In this document: positions 24,300 through 32,508 of the stretch, piece by piece
Layout of the letters: the number at the start of each line of letters is the position of its first letter
How positions within the stretch are numbered: position 1 is the stretch's first letter
Assembly: GCA_016932835.1 (NCBI GenBank)
Contig: JAFGCD010000067.1
Location: 1-64,000 of the forward strand
Reading direction: 5' to 3'
DNA from: Sedimentisphaerales bacterium
Lineage (GTDB): Bacteria > Planctomycetota > Phycisphaerae > Sedimentisphaerales > Anaerobacaceae
DNA length: 64,000 nucleotides
Made by a program: the position numbers and the translations under genes
The notes under the pieces: model-generated
Seen by the model: only the letters and a program-made list of their open reading frames with translations
What the model was told of the DNA's origin: nothing
The model's database searches: none

Positions 24300-26738
24300 A
24301 TGGCGAAATCACGGTCTTCAAATGGTAAGTCTTTGGTAATTGTCGAATCACCGGCCAAGGCCAAGACTATAAACAGATACCTTGGCCCGGCCTTTGAGGT
24401 CAAGGCCTCGATGGGCCATGTCCGGGATCTTCCGGCAAAGGGCCTCAACGTCGATATTGAAAACGATTTCGAGCCGACATACGACATCATGCCCGGCAAA
24501 GGGCGGACTGTTACCGCACTGAAAGCCTCTGCGAAGAAGTGCGAGAAGCTGTATCTGGCCACCGACCTCGACCGTGAGGGGGAGGCGATTGCATGGCATC
24601 TGGCCGAGATGCTCGGCGTACCTGCCGATCGGACATTTCGCGTTGTGTTCAATGCCATAACGAGTTCCTCGATTAAGCAGGCGTTTTCGCAGCCCGGCAA
24701 GCTCAATATGGACAAAGTAATGGCGCAGCAGGCGCGTCGGATTCTGGACCGGATAGTCGGATACCAGATCAGTCCGCTGCTCTGGAAGAAGGTCACAAGG
24801 GGTCTGTCGGCCGGTCGCGTTCAGTCCGTTGCGGTCAAAATCATCGTCGAAAAGGAAAGGGAGATACGCGCCTTCGAACCGGCCGAATACTGGCTCATAC
24901 CCGCCGTCTTCACGACCGACCTGAACGAAGACTGCCGCGCACAGTGGCGGGCTTTCATAACGCCGAAGACCGAAGACGATAATCCGCCCACTTTAACAGA
25001 GCAGTACAAGTGGCTGGCCGACCACAACTCGTTCAAAGCCGAATTGTATAAGGTTGGCGGCAGGAAATTCGAGGCTTCAAACAAAGACCAGGCGCACCGT
25101 GTCTTCGATGCTCTCAAGGGCGCCGCATTCAAGATCGACGATATCGAGGTAAAAGAATCGTCATCGAGGCCTTCGCCGCCCTTCATAACTTCGACGCTCC
25201 AGCAGGCCGCGGCGAATCGTCTTGGCTTCGCAACGAAGAGGACGATGCGGGTTGCGCAGCAATTGTACGAAGGTATAGATGTCGGGTCGATGGGTTCTCT
25301 CGGCCTTATCACCTACATGAGGACCGACAGCACTCACATTTCTCCAGAAGCTGTCAAGGAATCTCGAAACTACATCGGCTCACACTTCGGGCCCGAGTAT
25401 CTTCCGGAGAAACCGAAGCTGTATTCTTCGAGCAAGAACGCTCAGGAGGCGCACGAGGCAATCCGCCCCACCGACGTCGATATGGCGCCTGCCGAGATCA
25501 AGTCGTTCCTGACGGACGAACAGTTCAGGCTCTACGACCTGATATGGCGAAGGTTTCTGGCTTCCGCCATGACACCTGCCCGGTGGAACGTGACGAATCT
25601 TCAGATAGGGGCCGAGACCTCCGTCGGGCAATGTCTATACAAAGCCTCCGGCCGAATCCTCGTGTTCGACGGCTATTCGAGGGTCTGGCAGACCAGTTCG
25701 ACTACACAGCAACTGCCTGCCGTAAAGAAAGGCCAGGCGCTCGCCGCGGTGGACATCAACGCCGACCAGCATTTCACAAAGCCGCCTGCGAGATATACCG
25801 AAGGTTCGCTCGTCAAGGCTCTCGAAAAAGAAGGAATAGGCCGACCCAGCACTTATGCCTCGATAATAAGCACTATACAGGACAGGGGCTACGTCGATCA
25901 GGAGGAGAAAAAGTTCTTTGCGACCGACCTTGGCGAGGTGGTGACCGATAAGCTCGGCGAATACTTCCCCAGGATCATGGACATTGCGTTCACGCGGTAC
26001 ATGGAAGAGCAGCTCGATAAGATCGAAGATCAGCACCTCGACTGGCTCGGCGTCCTGAAGAGTTTCTACGGCCCGTTCAAAGAGAACCTCGAAACCGCCA
26101 AGGCCGAGATGAAGCACGCCAAGGCCGAAGTCGCCCCGAGCGAATACGAATGCCCGGAATGCGGCAAGCCGATGGTCTATAGGTTCGGCAAGAACGGCAA
26201 GTTTCTGAGCTGCTCGGCGTATCCGGATTGCAAGTTTGCCTGTCCCTGCGACAAAGACGGCAAGATGATCGAACAGAAAGCGAGCCGGTATAAATGTCCG
26301 GTGTGCGGAAAAGGCATGGTCGAGAAGAGCGGGCGATTCGGGCCGTTCCTCGGGTGCAGCGATTATCCGAACTGCAAGGGTATTCTCAGTCTTGGCAAGG
26401 ACGGCAATCCCTTGCCGCCGAAGCCGCCGCCGGAGCCTACGGGGATAAAATGCTACAAGTGCAAAGAAGGGGAACTGGTGATTCGGCAGAGCAAGAAGGG
26501 GCCTTTCATGGGTTGCGGCAGGTTCCCGAAGTGCCGGACTATAATCAGCATCAAACAGCGCGATCATCTCAAAGAGCTGCAGTCGGCGGGGAAATGGCCT
26601 CCTGAAACGTGGGAGGAAGCCGACGAAATGCTGGGCAGGAAAAAGTCCGGCAAGGGCGTGAAAACCGGCAAAAAGGCAGTGAAGAAGAAAACGAAAAAGG
26701 TCAAGAAGACTGCGAAGAGCGCCAAGGGCGTCTCCTGA
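24300..26738 (+). CDS. topA: DNA topoisomerase I (type IA)
   Basis: The 812-residue enzyme relaxes negative supercoils by cutting one strand. The Toprim domain starts at residue 12 ('LVIVESPAKAKTINRYLG') with 'DLDREGEA' binding magnesium. The active-site tyrosine is Tyr339 in 'LITYMRTDS'. 'SGRVQS'-type and 'IGRPSTYASII' motifs are present. Three C-terminal four-cysteine zinc fingers start near Cys618, Cys666 and Cys718, and the tail of about 35 residues is almost all Lys/Gly/Ala and probably binds DNA. Length and order match bacterial TopA. It has its own promoter and leader hairpin. Confidence 0.98.
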   Translation: MAKSRSSNGKSLVIVESPAKAKTINRYLGPAFEVKASMGHVRDLPAKGLNVDIENDFEPTYDIMPGKGRTVTALKASAKKCEKLYLATDLDREGEAIAWHLAEMLGVPADRTFRVVFNAITSSSIKQAFSQPGKLNMDKVMAQQARRILDRIVGYQISPLLWKKVTRGLSAGRVQSVAVKIIVEKEREIRAFEPAEYWLIPAVFTTDLNEDCRAQWRAFITPKTEDDNPPTLTEQYKWLADHNSFKAELYKVGGRKFEASNKDQAHRVFDALKGAAFKIDDIEVKESSSRPSPPFITSTLQQAAANRLGFATKRTMRVAQQLYEGIDVGSMGSLGLITYMRTDSTHISPEAVKESRNYIGSHFGPEYLPEKPKLYSSSKNAQEAHEAIRPTDVDMAPAEIKSFLTDEQFRLYDLIWRRFLASAMTPARWNVTNLQIGAETSVGQCLYKASGRILVFDGYSRVWQTSSTTQQLPAVKKGQALAAVDINADQHFTKPPARYTEGSLVKALEKEGIGRPSTYASIISTIQDRGYVDQEEKKFFATDLGEVVTDKLGEYFPRIMDIAFTRYMEEQLDKIEDQHLDWLGVLKSFYGPFKENLETAKAEMKHAKAEVAPSEYECPECGKPMVYRFGKNGKFLSCSAYPDCKFACPCDKDGKMIEQKASRYKCPVCGKGMVEKSGRFGPFLGCSDYPNCKGILSLGKDGNPLPPKPPPEPTGIKCYKCKEGELVIRQSKKGPFMGCGRFPKCRTIISIKQRDHLKELQSAGKWPPETWEEADEMLGRKKSGKGVKTGKKAVKKKTKKVKKTAKSAKGVS

Positions 26739-26768
26739 TATAGCGGCCGGGCCGGGGGCGGTTTGAGC

Positions 26769-26796
26769 TTTACATATCCTTTTGTGCCGGTATAAT
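26769..26796 (+). promoter_or_regulatory. Promoter of the GroES-like gene
   Basis: TTTACA (26769-26774) and a perfect TATAAT (26791-26796) are spaced by 16 bp. It lies 30 bp after topA and leaves a 60-nt leader. No CIRCE element is visible, so heat control through HrcA is not indicated. Confidence 0.7.
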
Positions 26797-26865
26797 CGAT
26801 TCATCTCGGCTCGCAGCCGGGCGTTGTTGACCGACAAAAAACTGTCCTGTGGGAATAGGCCCAAG

Positions 26866-27189
26866 ATGGCTATAAAAAAGAACAAAACTGAACCGGCGTC
26901 GCTCGAAATAGTCGAGCCGATAGGCAATCGGGTGCTCATACGTAAAGACGAGGACAAGAAGGAGACCAAGGGCGGTATTCAACTGCCTGATAATATCGAG
27001 ATACCGACGATTACCGGCAGAATCGTGACAATCTCCGCCGAGGTCGAGAACTGCGAAGACATCCCCCTGCGCCAGTACGACAAGGTCCTCTTCAATCCCA
27101 AGGGCGCGATTCCGGTGGATTTCGAGGGCGATAACCGCCTGTTCGTCGTCGAGGTCGAAAACGTCGTCGCGGTCTTCCGCAAGTCGTAA
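26866..27189 (+). CDS. Orphan GroES-like co-chaperonin
   Basis: The 107-residue protein has the Cpn10 fold: 'VEPIGNRVLIRKDE' first strands, the mobile loop 'KETKGGIQLPDN' and a closing 'EVENVVAVF'. Compared with GroES it has a charged ten-residue N-terminal extension and the diverged segment 'ISAEVENCEDIPLRQYDKV'. There is no groEL next to it, so it may be a second, specialised co-chaperonin of the kind planctomycetes often carry. It is preceded by topA and has its own strong promoter. Confidence 0.85.
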   Translation: MAIKKNKTEPASLEIVEPIGNRVLIRKDEDKKETKGGIQLPDNIEIPTITGRIVTISAEVENCEDIPLRQYDKVLFNPKGAIPVDFEGDNRLFVVEVENVVAVFRKS

Positions 27190-27439
27190 CCATACGAGTC
27201 CGGCCCCGGCGAGATTCAACCTGCCCTGTCCCCAATGTACTCCGTCAGCAGATGCGTAATCTCACTTTGTGCTTGGCCTGGTCCGGAGATTTAGATATTT
27301 TAGACGGTGCATTCCCGGCAGGGGCCTACAAGGTCGGGACATCGTCCCTGCCTGCGATTGCGGTAAGAATCGGCACGGGTTTGCAGACAGTTATTGGGAC
27401 AGCTTGACATTCGGAATACAAGAATGAAAGGGCGGCGGT

Positions 27440-27817
27440 ATGTACGAACAGCAAGACGGCAGGGCAATGATGGTAAGGCACTTGAGCCTGGAATTGTATG
27501 AATGCAGCGCATGGATGAAGTTCGTCGGTGTAATGTCGATAATAGGCGGGGCGCTGCAGGCGCTGACAATCGTCGGAATTATCATAGCCTGGCTGCCGAT
27601 ATGGATGGGAGTGCTGCTTTTTCAATCGGCAGGGGCCGCCCAGGATGCCTATCACTCCGGCGACGAGAATGCAATGAGAACTTCGCTCTCGAAGCTCAAG
27701 ACCTACTTCATAATCACCGGCGTCATGACCCTGATCGGTTTGATCATCGGAGCGGTCTTCCTGCTGATAGGCGTTATGGGTACGGGTTTCTCGTTCATGT
27801 CGCACTTCCGCCGGTAG
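27440..27817 (+). CDS. DUF5362-like small membrane protein
   Basis: The 125-residue protein has a soluble start 'LSLELYECSAWMKFVGVMSI', two hydrophobic segments around residues 25-60 and a third and fourth around 88-118. 'AWLPIWMGVLLFQSA' is typical of the DUF5362 family of unknown function. It lies 94 bp before an ABC exporter pair, and might be expressed with it. No enzyme motif is seen. Confidence 0.7.
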   Translation: MYEQQDGRAMMVRHLSLELYECSAWMKFVGVMSIIGGALQALTIVGIIIAWLPIWMGVLLFQSAGAAQDAYHSGDENAMRTSLSKLKTYFIITGVMTLIGLIIGAVFLLIGVMGTGFSFMSHFRR

Positions 27818-27911
27818 CCGCGCGAGCTTCCATACAGGAACGGGCATGCGGCTGATTGACAAAAGCCCTGTTTCGATTGAGAATAGACGGTGACGAAAGG
27901 TAAGGTTTGTA

Positions 27912-28829
27912 GTGCAGACACTACAGGTCGAATCTCTGACTAAACGATACGGCTCGGTCACGGGGGCCGAAGACGTAAGCTTTGCGGTTGAGCGCGGCGA
28001 GATATTCGGTTATCTGGGTCCGAACGGGTCGGGCAAGACAACTACGATTCGGTGCATAATGGGTCTTCTGAAACCGACGTCCGGTCGATGTCGGGTGTTC
28101 GGCTGCGATGTCATGCCGGGATATGCAACGCGGCATGAAAAAATCGGGTATCTGCCGGGCGATTTTCGCATCTGGCCGCGATGCTCTGCCGAGAGCGCCC
28201 TGGCTATGCTGGCAAGGCTTGGAGGCGTTGACGGTGCTCGCAAGAGGCGCGAAGCACTCGCCGAGCGTCTCGAACTCGACCTTGGCCGCCGGGTCGGTGA
28301 TTTATCCAAAGGCAATCGACAGAAGGTCGGCGTGGTTTATGCGTTCCAGCACCAGCCGGACCTGCTAATACTCGATGAGCCGACGATAGGGCTCGACCCG
28401 CTCGTAAGGCAAACCGTTCTCGACCTGATTCGCCGGGCCGCCCGCGACGGCGCGACGGTCCTGCTGTCGTCGCATGATCTGGCTGAAGTCTCGGCGGTCT
28501 GCAGCCGGGCGGCCATCCTGCGAAAAGGGCGACTGGTGGAACTGGCGGCGATTTCGGAGATAGTCCGCCAGGGTGAAAGACACATCAAGATATGGTTCGC
28601 GGACCCCTCTGCGATACCCGCGCCGCCGCTCGACAGCCTCGGCGAAGTGCGGGTGGTGAACGTTGAGCCGGGCATAATTCATCTGGCATACAAAGGATCG
28701 CCTGATGCGGTCCTCAAATGGGCGGCGCAATCCCGCGTTGATCGTATAGCGACGCCGGAGACATCTCTCGAAGAAGCGTTCATCCAGTACTATGTCGGGG
28801 ACCCAGCGGCGGAAGGAGGCGCGACATGA
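27912..28829 (+). CDS. ABC transporter ATP-binding protein (ABC-2 exporter type)
   Basis: The 305-residue ATPase starts with GTG behind 'aaaggtaagg'. It has Walker A 'GPNGSGKTTT' (residues 36-45), the signature 'LSKGNRQKVG', Walker B 'LLILDEPTIGLDP' and the switch His in 'LLSSHDLAEV'. A C-terminal domain of about 80 residues is the kind found in ABC-2 (CcmA/NatA-like) exporters. The permease gene starts inside its stop codon (ATGA), so the two are translationally coupled. The exported substrate is unknown. Confidence 0.93.
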   Translation: MQTLQVESLTKRYGSVTGAEDVSFAVERGEIFGYLGPNGSGKTTTIRCIMGLLKPTSGRCRVFGCDVMPGYATRHEKIGYLPGDFRIWPRCSAESALAMLARLGGVDGARKRREALAERLELDLGRRVGDLSKGNRQKVGVVYAFQHQPDLLILDEPTIGLDPLVRQTVLDLIRRAARDGATVLLSSHDLAEVSAVCSRAAILRKGRLVELAAISEIVRQGERHIKIWFADPSAIPAPPLDSLGEVRVVNVEPGIIHLAYKGSPDAVLKWAAQSRVDRIATPETSLEEAFIQYYVGDPAAEGGAT

Positions 28830-29659
28830 TTCGTTCCGACAGACCCGCGTTTCCATTTCCGCTCTTTCGATTCTGGCTGCTGCGCATTCTTCCTGTCTGG
28901 TTCTTGACAGCGGCTATGATATTCCTGATGCAGATTGCGGTATGCGGGATCATCCACGACAACGAGAATGTCAAAGCTCTGCTCGGCTTCATCGATCTTC
29001 TGCCGCCGATTATGAAATCCGCGATTGGCGGCGAGAGCCTTCAGGTCGGGAATATCTCGGCCCTGATCGCCATCGGGTATAACCATCCGCTCGTGCTGAC
29101 GTTGTATATGCTCTTTGCTGTCGGCGTTCCGACGGGTCTTCTCGCCGGCGAAGTCGAGGGCGGAAGGATGGAGTTGATGCTGAGCCGGGCAACGACGAAG
29201 ACCCAGGTCTATGTCTGTGCGGGCATCATCACGACAGTCGGGATGTTCGGGCTTGTAATCGTCATGTTCCTCGGGACAGTGACGGCGACGGCGATATACG
29301 ATTTCGGGGAGCCGGTGGCCCTGTACCGTTTTTTCCAGATAGCCCTGAACGCCGGCTTGCTGGCCGCGACGGTCGGCGCGATATCGCTTTTGTGTGCGGC
29401 TTCGTTTCGGCGCAGGGGTGCTGCTGTCTGCATCGCTGCGGGGTATCTGATTGTGAACTATTTCATTTCGGTAACAGCCGGGTGGTGGCCCCGTATTGCG
29501 TGTCTGAAATCGGTGACGATATTCCACTATGCCAACGGCAGGAAGATTTTCGCCCAGCATCTCTGGCCTGTCAGGGAGATGCTCATTTTGCTGATCGTTC
29601 TTGCTGTGGCTGCCGCTGCCGGGGGGATAATCTGGCAAAAGCGTGACATCGCATCTTAA
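28826..29659 (+). CDS. ABC-2 type transporter permease
   Basis: The 277-residue membrane protein has six predicted helices, with the family-typical 'LAGEVEGGRMELMLSRATTK' motif, where newly entering helix pairs follow a Glu-rich turn (DrrB/NosY-like). It overlaps the ATPase gene by 4 bp. The pair forms a complete exporter. There is no accessory gene downstream to indicate its substrate. Confidence 0.9.
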   Translation: MIRSDRPAFPFPLFRFWLLRILPVWFLTAAMIFLMQIAVCGIIHDNENVKALLGFIDLLPPIMKSAIGGESLQVGNISALIAIGYNHPLVLTLYMLFAVGVPTGLLAGEVEGGRMELMLSRATTKTQVYVCAGIITTVGMFGLVIVMFLGTVTATAIYDFGEPVALYRFFQIALNAGLLAATVGAISLLCAASFRRRGAAVCIAAGYLIVNYFISVTAGWWPRIACLKSVTIFHYANGRKIFAQHLWPVREMLILLIVLAVAAAAGGIIWQKRDIAS

Positions 29660-29794
29660 GGCCGATATATCGCGCGGTGCGGAGGTATAAGGATTTGGGG
29701 GGATTTCTGTAACTTCTGCGGAGAGGGCGCAATTTCACTATCGTAAAGAGCGTTTCGGCACAGCCGGGACTTGAACGGTTATCGAGCTTGAGAC

Positions 29795-30385
29795 ATGAGA
29801 TTTGCGATAAAGACCACGAGGGCCAGGCTGATTCCGGCCGTCCTGGCGGTCGCAATAATTCTGGCGGGCGCCGTAATAATCGATCTTATGAAGGTCGATC
29901 CCGAGACGATTCTGGAAGACCGCAAAGCCATTCGCTCGATCCTTCTTCTGCCCAAAGATCTTCGCGCCTTCCCCGTCGAAGAGCACATCGAACCCGGCGA
30001 TGCGTTTACTTACCGGCAGATCCCGTTTCGGGGGGAAGGCCGACGCTGGTCGCTTCAAATTGAGACCTGTGCCGAAGACCTCGAGAAGTGGAAAGACATC
30101 TTCACGGATTACTTCGAGCAACATGGAACATGCCGTCAAAGCACCACAGGCCATGCACCGGGCGGATGGACCTGCTTTATGTATCTCTTACCGAAAACCC
30201 GCGGTCCTATTCGCGGCTGTGTTCGGCTGAGGCTCACAAAACCCTCCGGGAGACTTGCCATTGAATTTACGGATTACCGTCTCACCAGCACCCAGAGATT
30301 CTGGAGAACGAGATACGGCAGCACGCTCGCCCGCTTCTTCTATAAGATAGGATTGCCCATAGACGCCGTAACTCGACCCACCTGA
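29795..30385 (+). CDS. Membrane-anchored protein of unknown function
   Basis: The 196-residue product has an N-terminal signal anchor (about residues 12-31, 'LIPAVLAVAIILAGAVIIDL') and a mixed alpha-beta domain with 'LEKWKDIFTDYFEQHG' and two Cys (residues about 92 and 127). I do not recognise the family. It is 135 bp downstream of the ABC permease on the same strand. There is no clear ribosome binding site, though the frame and codon use look genuine. Confidence 0.65.
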   Translation: MRFAIKTTRARLIPAVLAVAIILAGAVIIDLMKVDPETILEDRKAIRSILLLPKDLRAFPVEEHIEPGDAFTYRQIPFRGEGRRWSLQIETCAEDLEKWKDIFTDYFEQHGTCRQSTTGHAPGGWTCFMYLLPKTRGPIRGCVRLRLTKPSGRLAIEFTDYRLTSTQRFWRTRYGSTLARFFYKIGLPIDAVTRPT

Positions 30386-30541
30386 GATATCTCGACGACC
30401 TCTCCGGCCAAACTGCGCATAGAAGTGACTCGCCGGCAGCGCAAGGGCCGGGATAATAGACCTCAAGCAGTTTTTCACTTGATGTTTTTGGAGAATTCCC
30501 CTACAATCCGCCGAAGTATTACTTCAAATGGTTGGTCGATT

Positions 30542-30808
30542 ATGGCTGTCGAAACGAAAAACACCTGGCTTGCAAGAACTCAAAGGACCGTCACCGCGAT
30601 ATTGCCCGTCTCCGAGAAACGCACCGGCGAATGCGTCAGTTGCGGAGAATGCTGTAAACTGCCCAATGTCTGCCCGTTTCTCAGGTACGATGCACAGGGC
30701 AAATCGTACTGCACCATCTACTCGATTAGGCCGTTGAACTGCAGAAAATACCCCCGAACGAAATCCGAATGGATCACCTCGGATACCTGCGGTTTCAGCT
30801 TCGACTGA
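30542..30808 (+). CDS. YkgJ-family cysteine cluster protein
   Basis: I start at the Met at 30542, giving 88 residues; the frame extends further back but the extra part is unlike protein. The motif 'CVSCGECCKLPNVCPFL' (CxxCxxCC...C) and the later 'CTIYSIRPLNCRKYP' define the CxxCxxCC family, which binds zinc or iron, possibly as an Fe-S cluster. The biochemical role of the family is unknown. It is convergent with a PEP-CTERM gene 3 bp away. Confidence 0.85.
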   Translation: MAVETKNTWLARTQRTVTAILPVSEKRTGECVSCGECCKLPNVCPFLRYDAQGKSYCTIYSIRPLNCRKYPRTKSEWITSDTCGFSFD

Positions 30809-30811
30809 ACT

Positions 30812-31402
30812 TCATCGCGTTTTTCGTACTCGTCGTCTTCTCACCAATCCTGCTCCGCCTGCGCCAAGCAGAATGATAGTGGCGGGCTCGGGGACGTATT
30901 CGACGACGTACGATTTGATCTCCGGGAAATCCTGAGGCACGTCATTCCATGTCGGGGTTCGTCCGGGCCGGTTTCCGAAATGGATGCGGTTTTCGAGGCC
31001 GCCGGAATTGTTGGGCTGGCCCGTATCCCAGTTGGCGTAATCGAAATTCTCACCGCTGACCCACTCCCAGCCTCCATCCGGTTCAGGGGCGCCTTCGGGT
31101 TGATAGGCGCCGATCCAGGGCCCTCGAAGATTATAGCTTGGGTTCCAGTATGCAGGTTCGTCAATCAAATCGAATACGAAGTTATTCTCCGCTTCGGATG
31201 TTATCGTAACCAGGTAACCCCCGGCCGCCTCGGCGGCAATATTCGCCTGCTGCCATGTAATAACGCTCGGCACCGCTACGGCCTCATAGAAATGGCCGTT
31301 GCCGCCGTCGGCGACAGTCCATTGCTTCAATGCGCCGCTGCCGGAAGCAGCGAGAGCGACGGTCATGAGGGATGCTAATATTCGTATCTTTCGTTTTAAC
31401 AT
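30812..31402 (-). CDS. PEP-CTERM protein with C-type lectin domain
   Basis: The 196-residue product has a signal peptide, then a C-type lectin-like domain: 'ITWQQANIAAEAAGGYLVTI' and 'WIGAYQPEGAPEPDGGWEWV', with 'NWDTGQPNNSGG' as the Ca/sugar-binding part (QPN in place of EPN/QPD). The tail 'VPEPATIILLGAGGAGLV' plus an Arg-rich end is a PEP-CTERM signal. This suggests a surface protein that binds carbohydrate. The start at 31402 opens the signal peptide; the frame begins earlier at 31450. Confidence 0.88.
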   Translation of the reverse strand: MLKRKIRILASLMTVALAASGSGALKQWTVADGGNGHFYEAVAVPSVITWQQANIAAEAAGGYLVTITSEAENNFVFDLIDEPAYWNPSYNLRGPWIGAYQPEGAPEPDGGWEWVSGENFDYANWDTGQPNNSGGLENRIHFGNRPGRTPTWNDVPQDFPEIKSYVVEYVPEPATIILLGAGGAGLVRRRRVRKTR

Positions 31403-31522
31403 GACAATTCTTAAGGTTCTTACGCTTCCGGCGATTGGTATAATCGGCAATCATCGAAGCCGGAACATGTCAATGCCAGCCTGACAGATATTGCTCGGCG
31501 CCGCAGTTTGAGTTGAGCAAAA

Positions 31523-32194
31523 CTATTTCGCCCCGCGTTTCCTCAACAGCGCCAGCCCGCCCAGTGTAAGCAGCAGTCCGGTGGCAGGCTCGGGCACGTC
31601 CGGGGGATCAAGCGGGTCATCCGGCGGATCGAACGGGTCGTCCGGCGGGTCAAGCGGGTCATCCGGCGGGTTCGGCGGGTCATCGGGTGGAAGCGGATCC
31701 GGGTCATCTCCTTCGGTCGGCGGTTTAGGTTTCGAGGTCGGAGTCCCAGGTGATCCGCCGCTGCTGCGGGGGGCTGCGGCACTGAAAGACCCTGCGGAAC
31801 CTGTGAAGTCGCCTCCGCCTCCTCCACCTGTGGGTGTGTTCTGTCCCACAATCAACTGCCCACTGTCAACCTGTTCGAAAACAGCAACAATAATCTTCGG
31901 CTTGCTCAAAACAGCAGTGGTCTTGTTAGACGTCGGATCCAGGACATCGCCGAGCCAGTAAACGAATTTATAACCGGGCTTCGGAACCGCAATCAGAGTA
32001 ACCTCAGCGTCGGAAGCATAGCGATGGACGCCGATGGAAGGACTTACAACACCCCCTTGAGCGGGAGTCTGCTGAAGAAGAAGCGGCACTTCGGCTGCCC
32101 GACAAATTGCCGGACCGGCAGACAAAAATAAAACAGCAGAAAGGAAAAGAATCAAACACCCAGATCCGGTGAATTTATAACCAAACCGTTTCAT
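31523..32194 (-). CDS. PEP-CTERM protein with InlB-type repeat and Pro-Asp stalk
   Basis: An AGGAGG site sets the start at 32194, giving 223 residues. After the signal peptide comes one divergent InlB B-repeat-like domain ('ASDAEVTLIAVPKPGYKFVY' then 'WLGDV'), a Gly-rich segment, and a stalk of seven-residue repeats of the type PPDDPLD, then the PEP-CTERM signal 'VPEPATGLLLTLGGLALL'. The stalk would be stiff and strongly acidic, holding the domain away from the membrane. A promoter lies at 32262-32291. Confidence 0.85.
   Translation of the reverse strand: MKRFGYKFTGSGCLILFLSAVLFLSAGPAICRAAEVPLLLQQTPAQGGVVSPSIGVHRYASDAEVTLIAVPKPGYKFVYWLGDVLDPTSNKTTAVLSKPKIIVAVFEQVDSGQLIVGQNTPTGGGGGGDFTGSAGSFSAAAPRSSGGSPGTPTSKPKPPTEGDDPDPLPPDDPPNPPDDPLDPPDDPFDPPDDPLDPPDVPEPATGLLLTLGGLALLRKRGAK
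31603..31690 (-). repeat. 21-bp tandem repeat encoding PPDDPLD units
   Basis: About four imperfect copies of a 21-bp unit, e.g. 'ggatcaagcgggtcatccgg' on the plus strand, code for the seven-residue Pro/Asp repeats of the surface protein. Copies differ mainly at third positions and in one variable residue (L, F or N), so expansion and contraction are likely. Confidence 0.8.
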
Positions 32195-32261
32195 CAACCT
32201 AACCTCCTCCATGTTACGAGAGCCCTAAGTTAACAAATTTTTCATACACCCTTACAGCCTC

Positions 32262-32291
32262 ATTTAACCAGATACCCCCTATTAAAGTCAA
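32262..32291 (-). promoter_or_regulatory. Promoter of the InlB/PEP-CTERM gene
   Basis: On the minus strand TTGACT (plus 32286-32291) and TTAAAT (plus 32262-32267) are 18 bp apart, with an A/T-rich tract upstream that could act as an UP element. The leader is about 60 nt. The remaining spacer to 32508 holds no gene. Confidence 0.5.
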
Positions 32292-32508
32292 GATTTTTTT
32301 TGGGTTTTTGCTTTTTCCTCCGAAAAAATCCGCCCTCAACCGGCTGAAATCGTTAATAATAGGCTGATATCGCAGGTTATCGGGCGATTAAGGCAAGGTA
32401 TCCGGCTCCTGAATGCTGAGAGAAAATGGCCGTTTAGACGCCAAGAGACGGCATCTTTTTTGGGCTTTGCCCTGCGTCGGAGTTCATCGGGGGCGAACGG
32501 CGCGCTAT

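Noticed and set aside
25635-26969. 444-codon minus-strand frame opposite topA
   Set aside because: Shadow of topA codon bias; Leu/Arg/Phe-rich with no motif.
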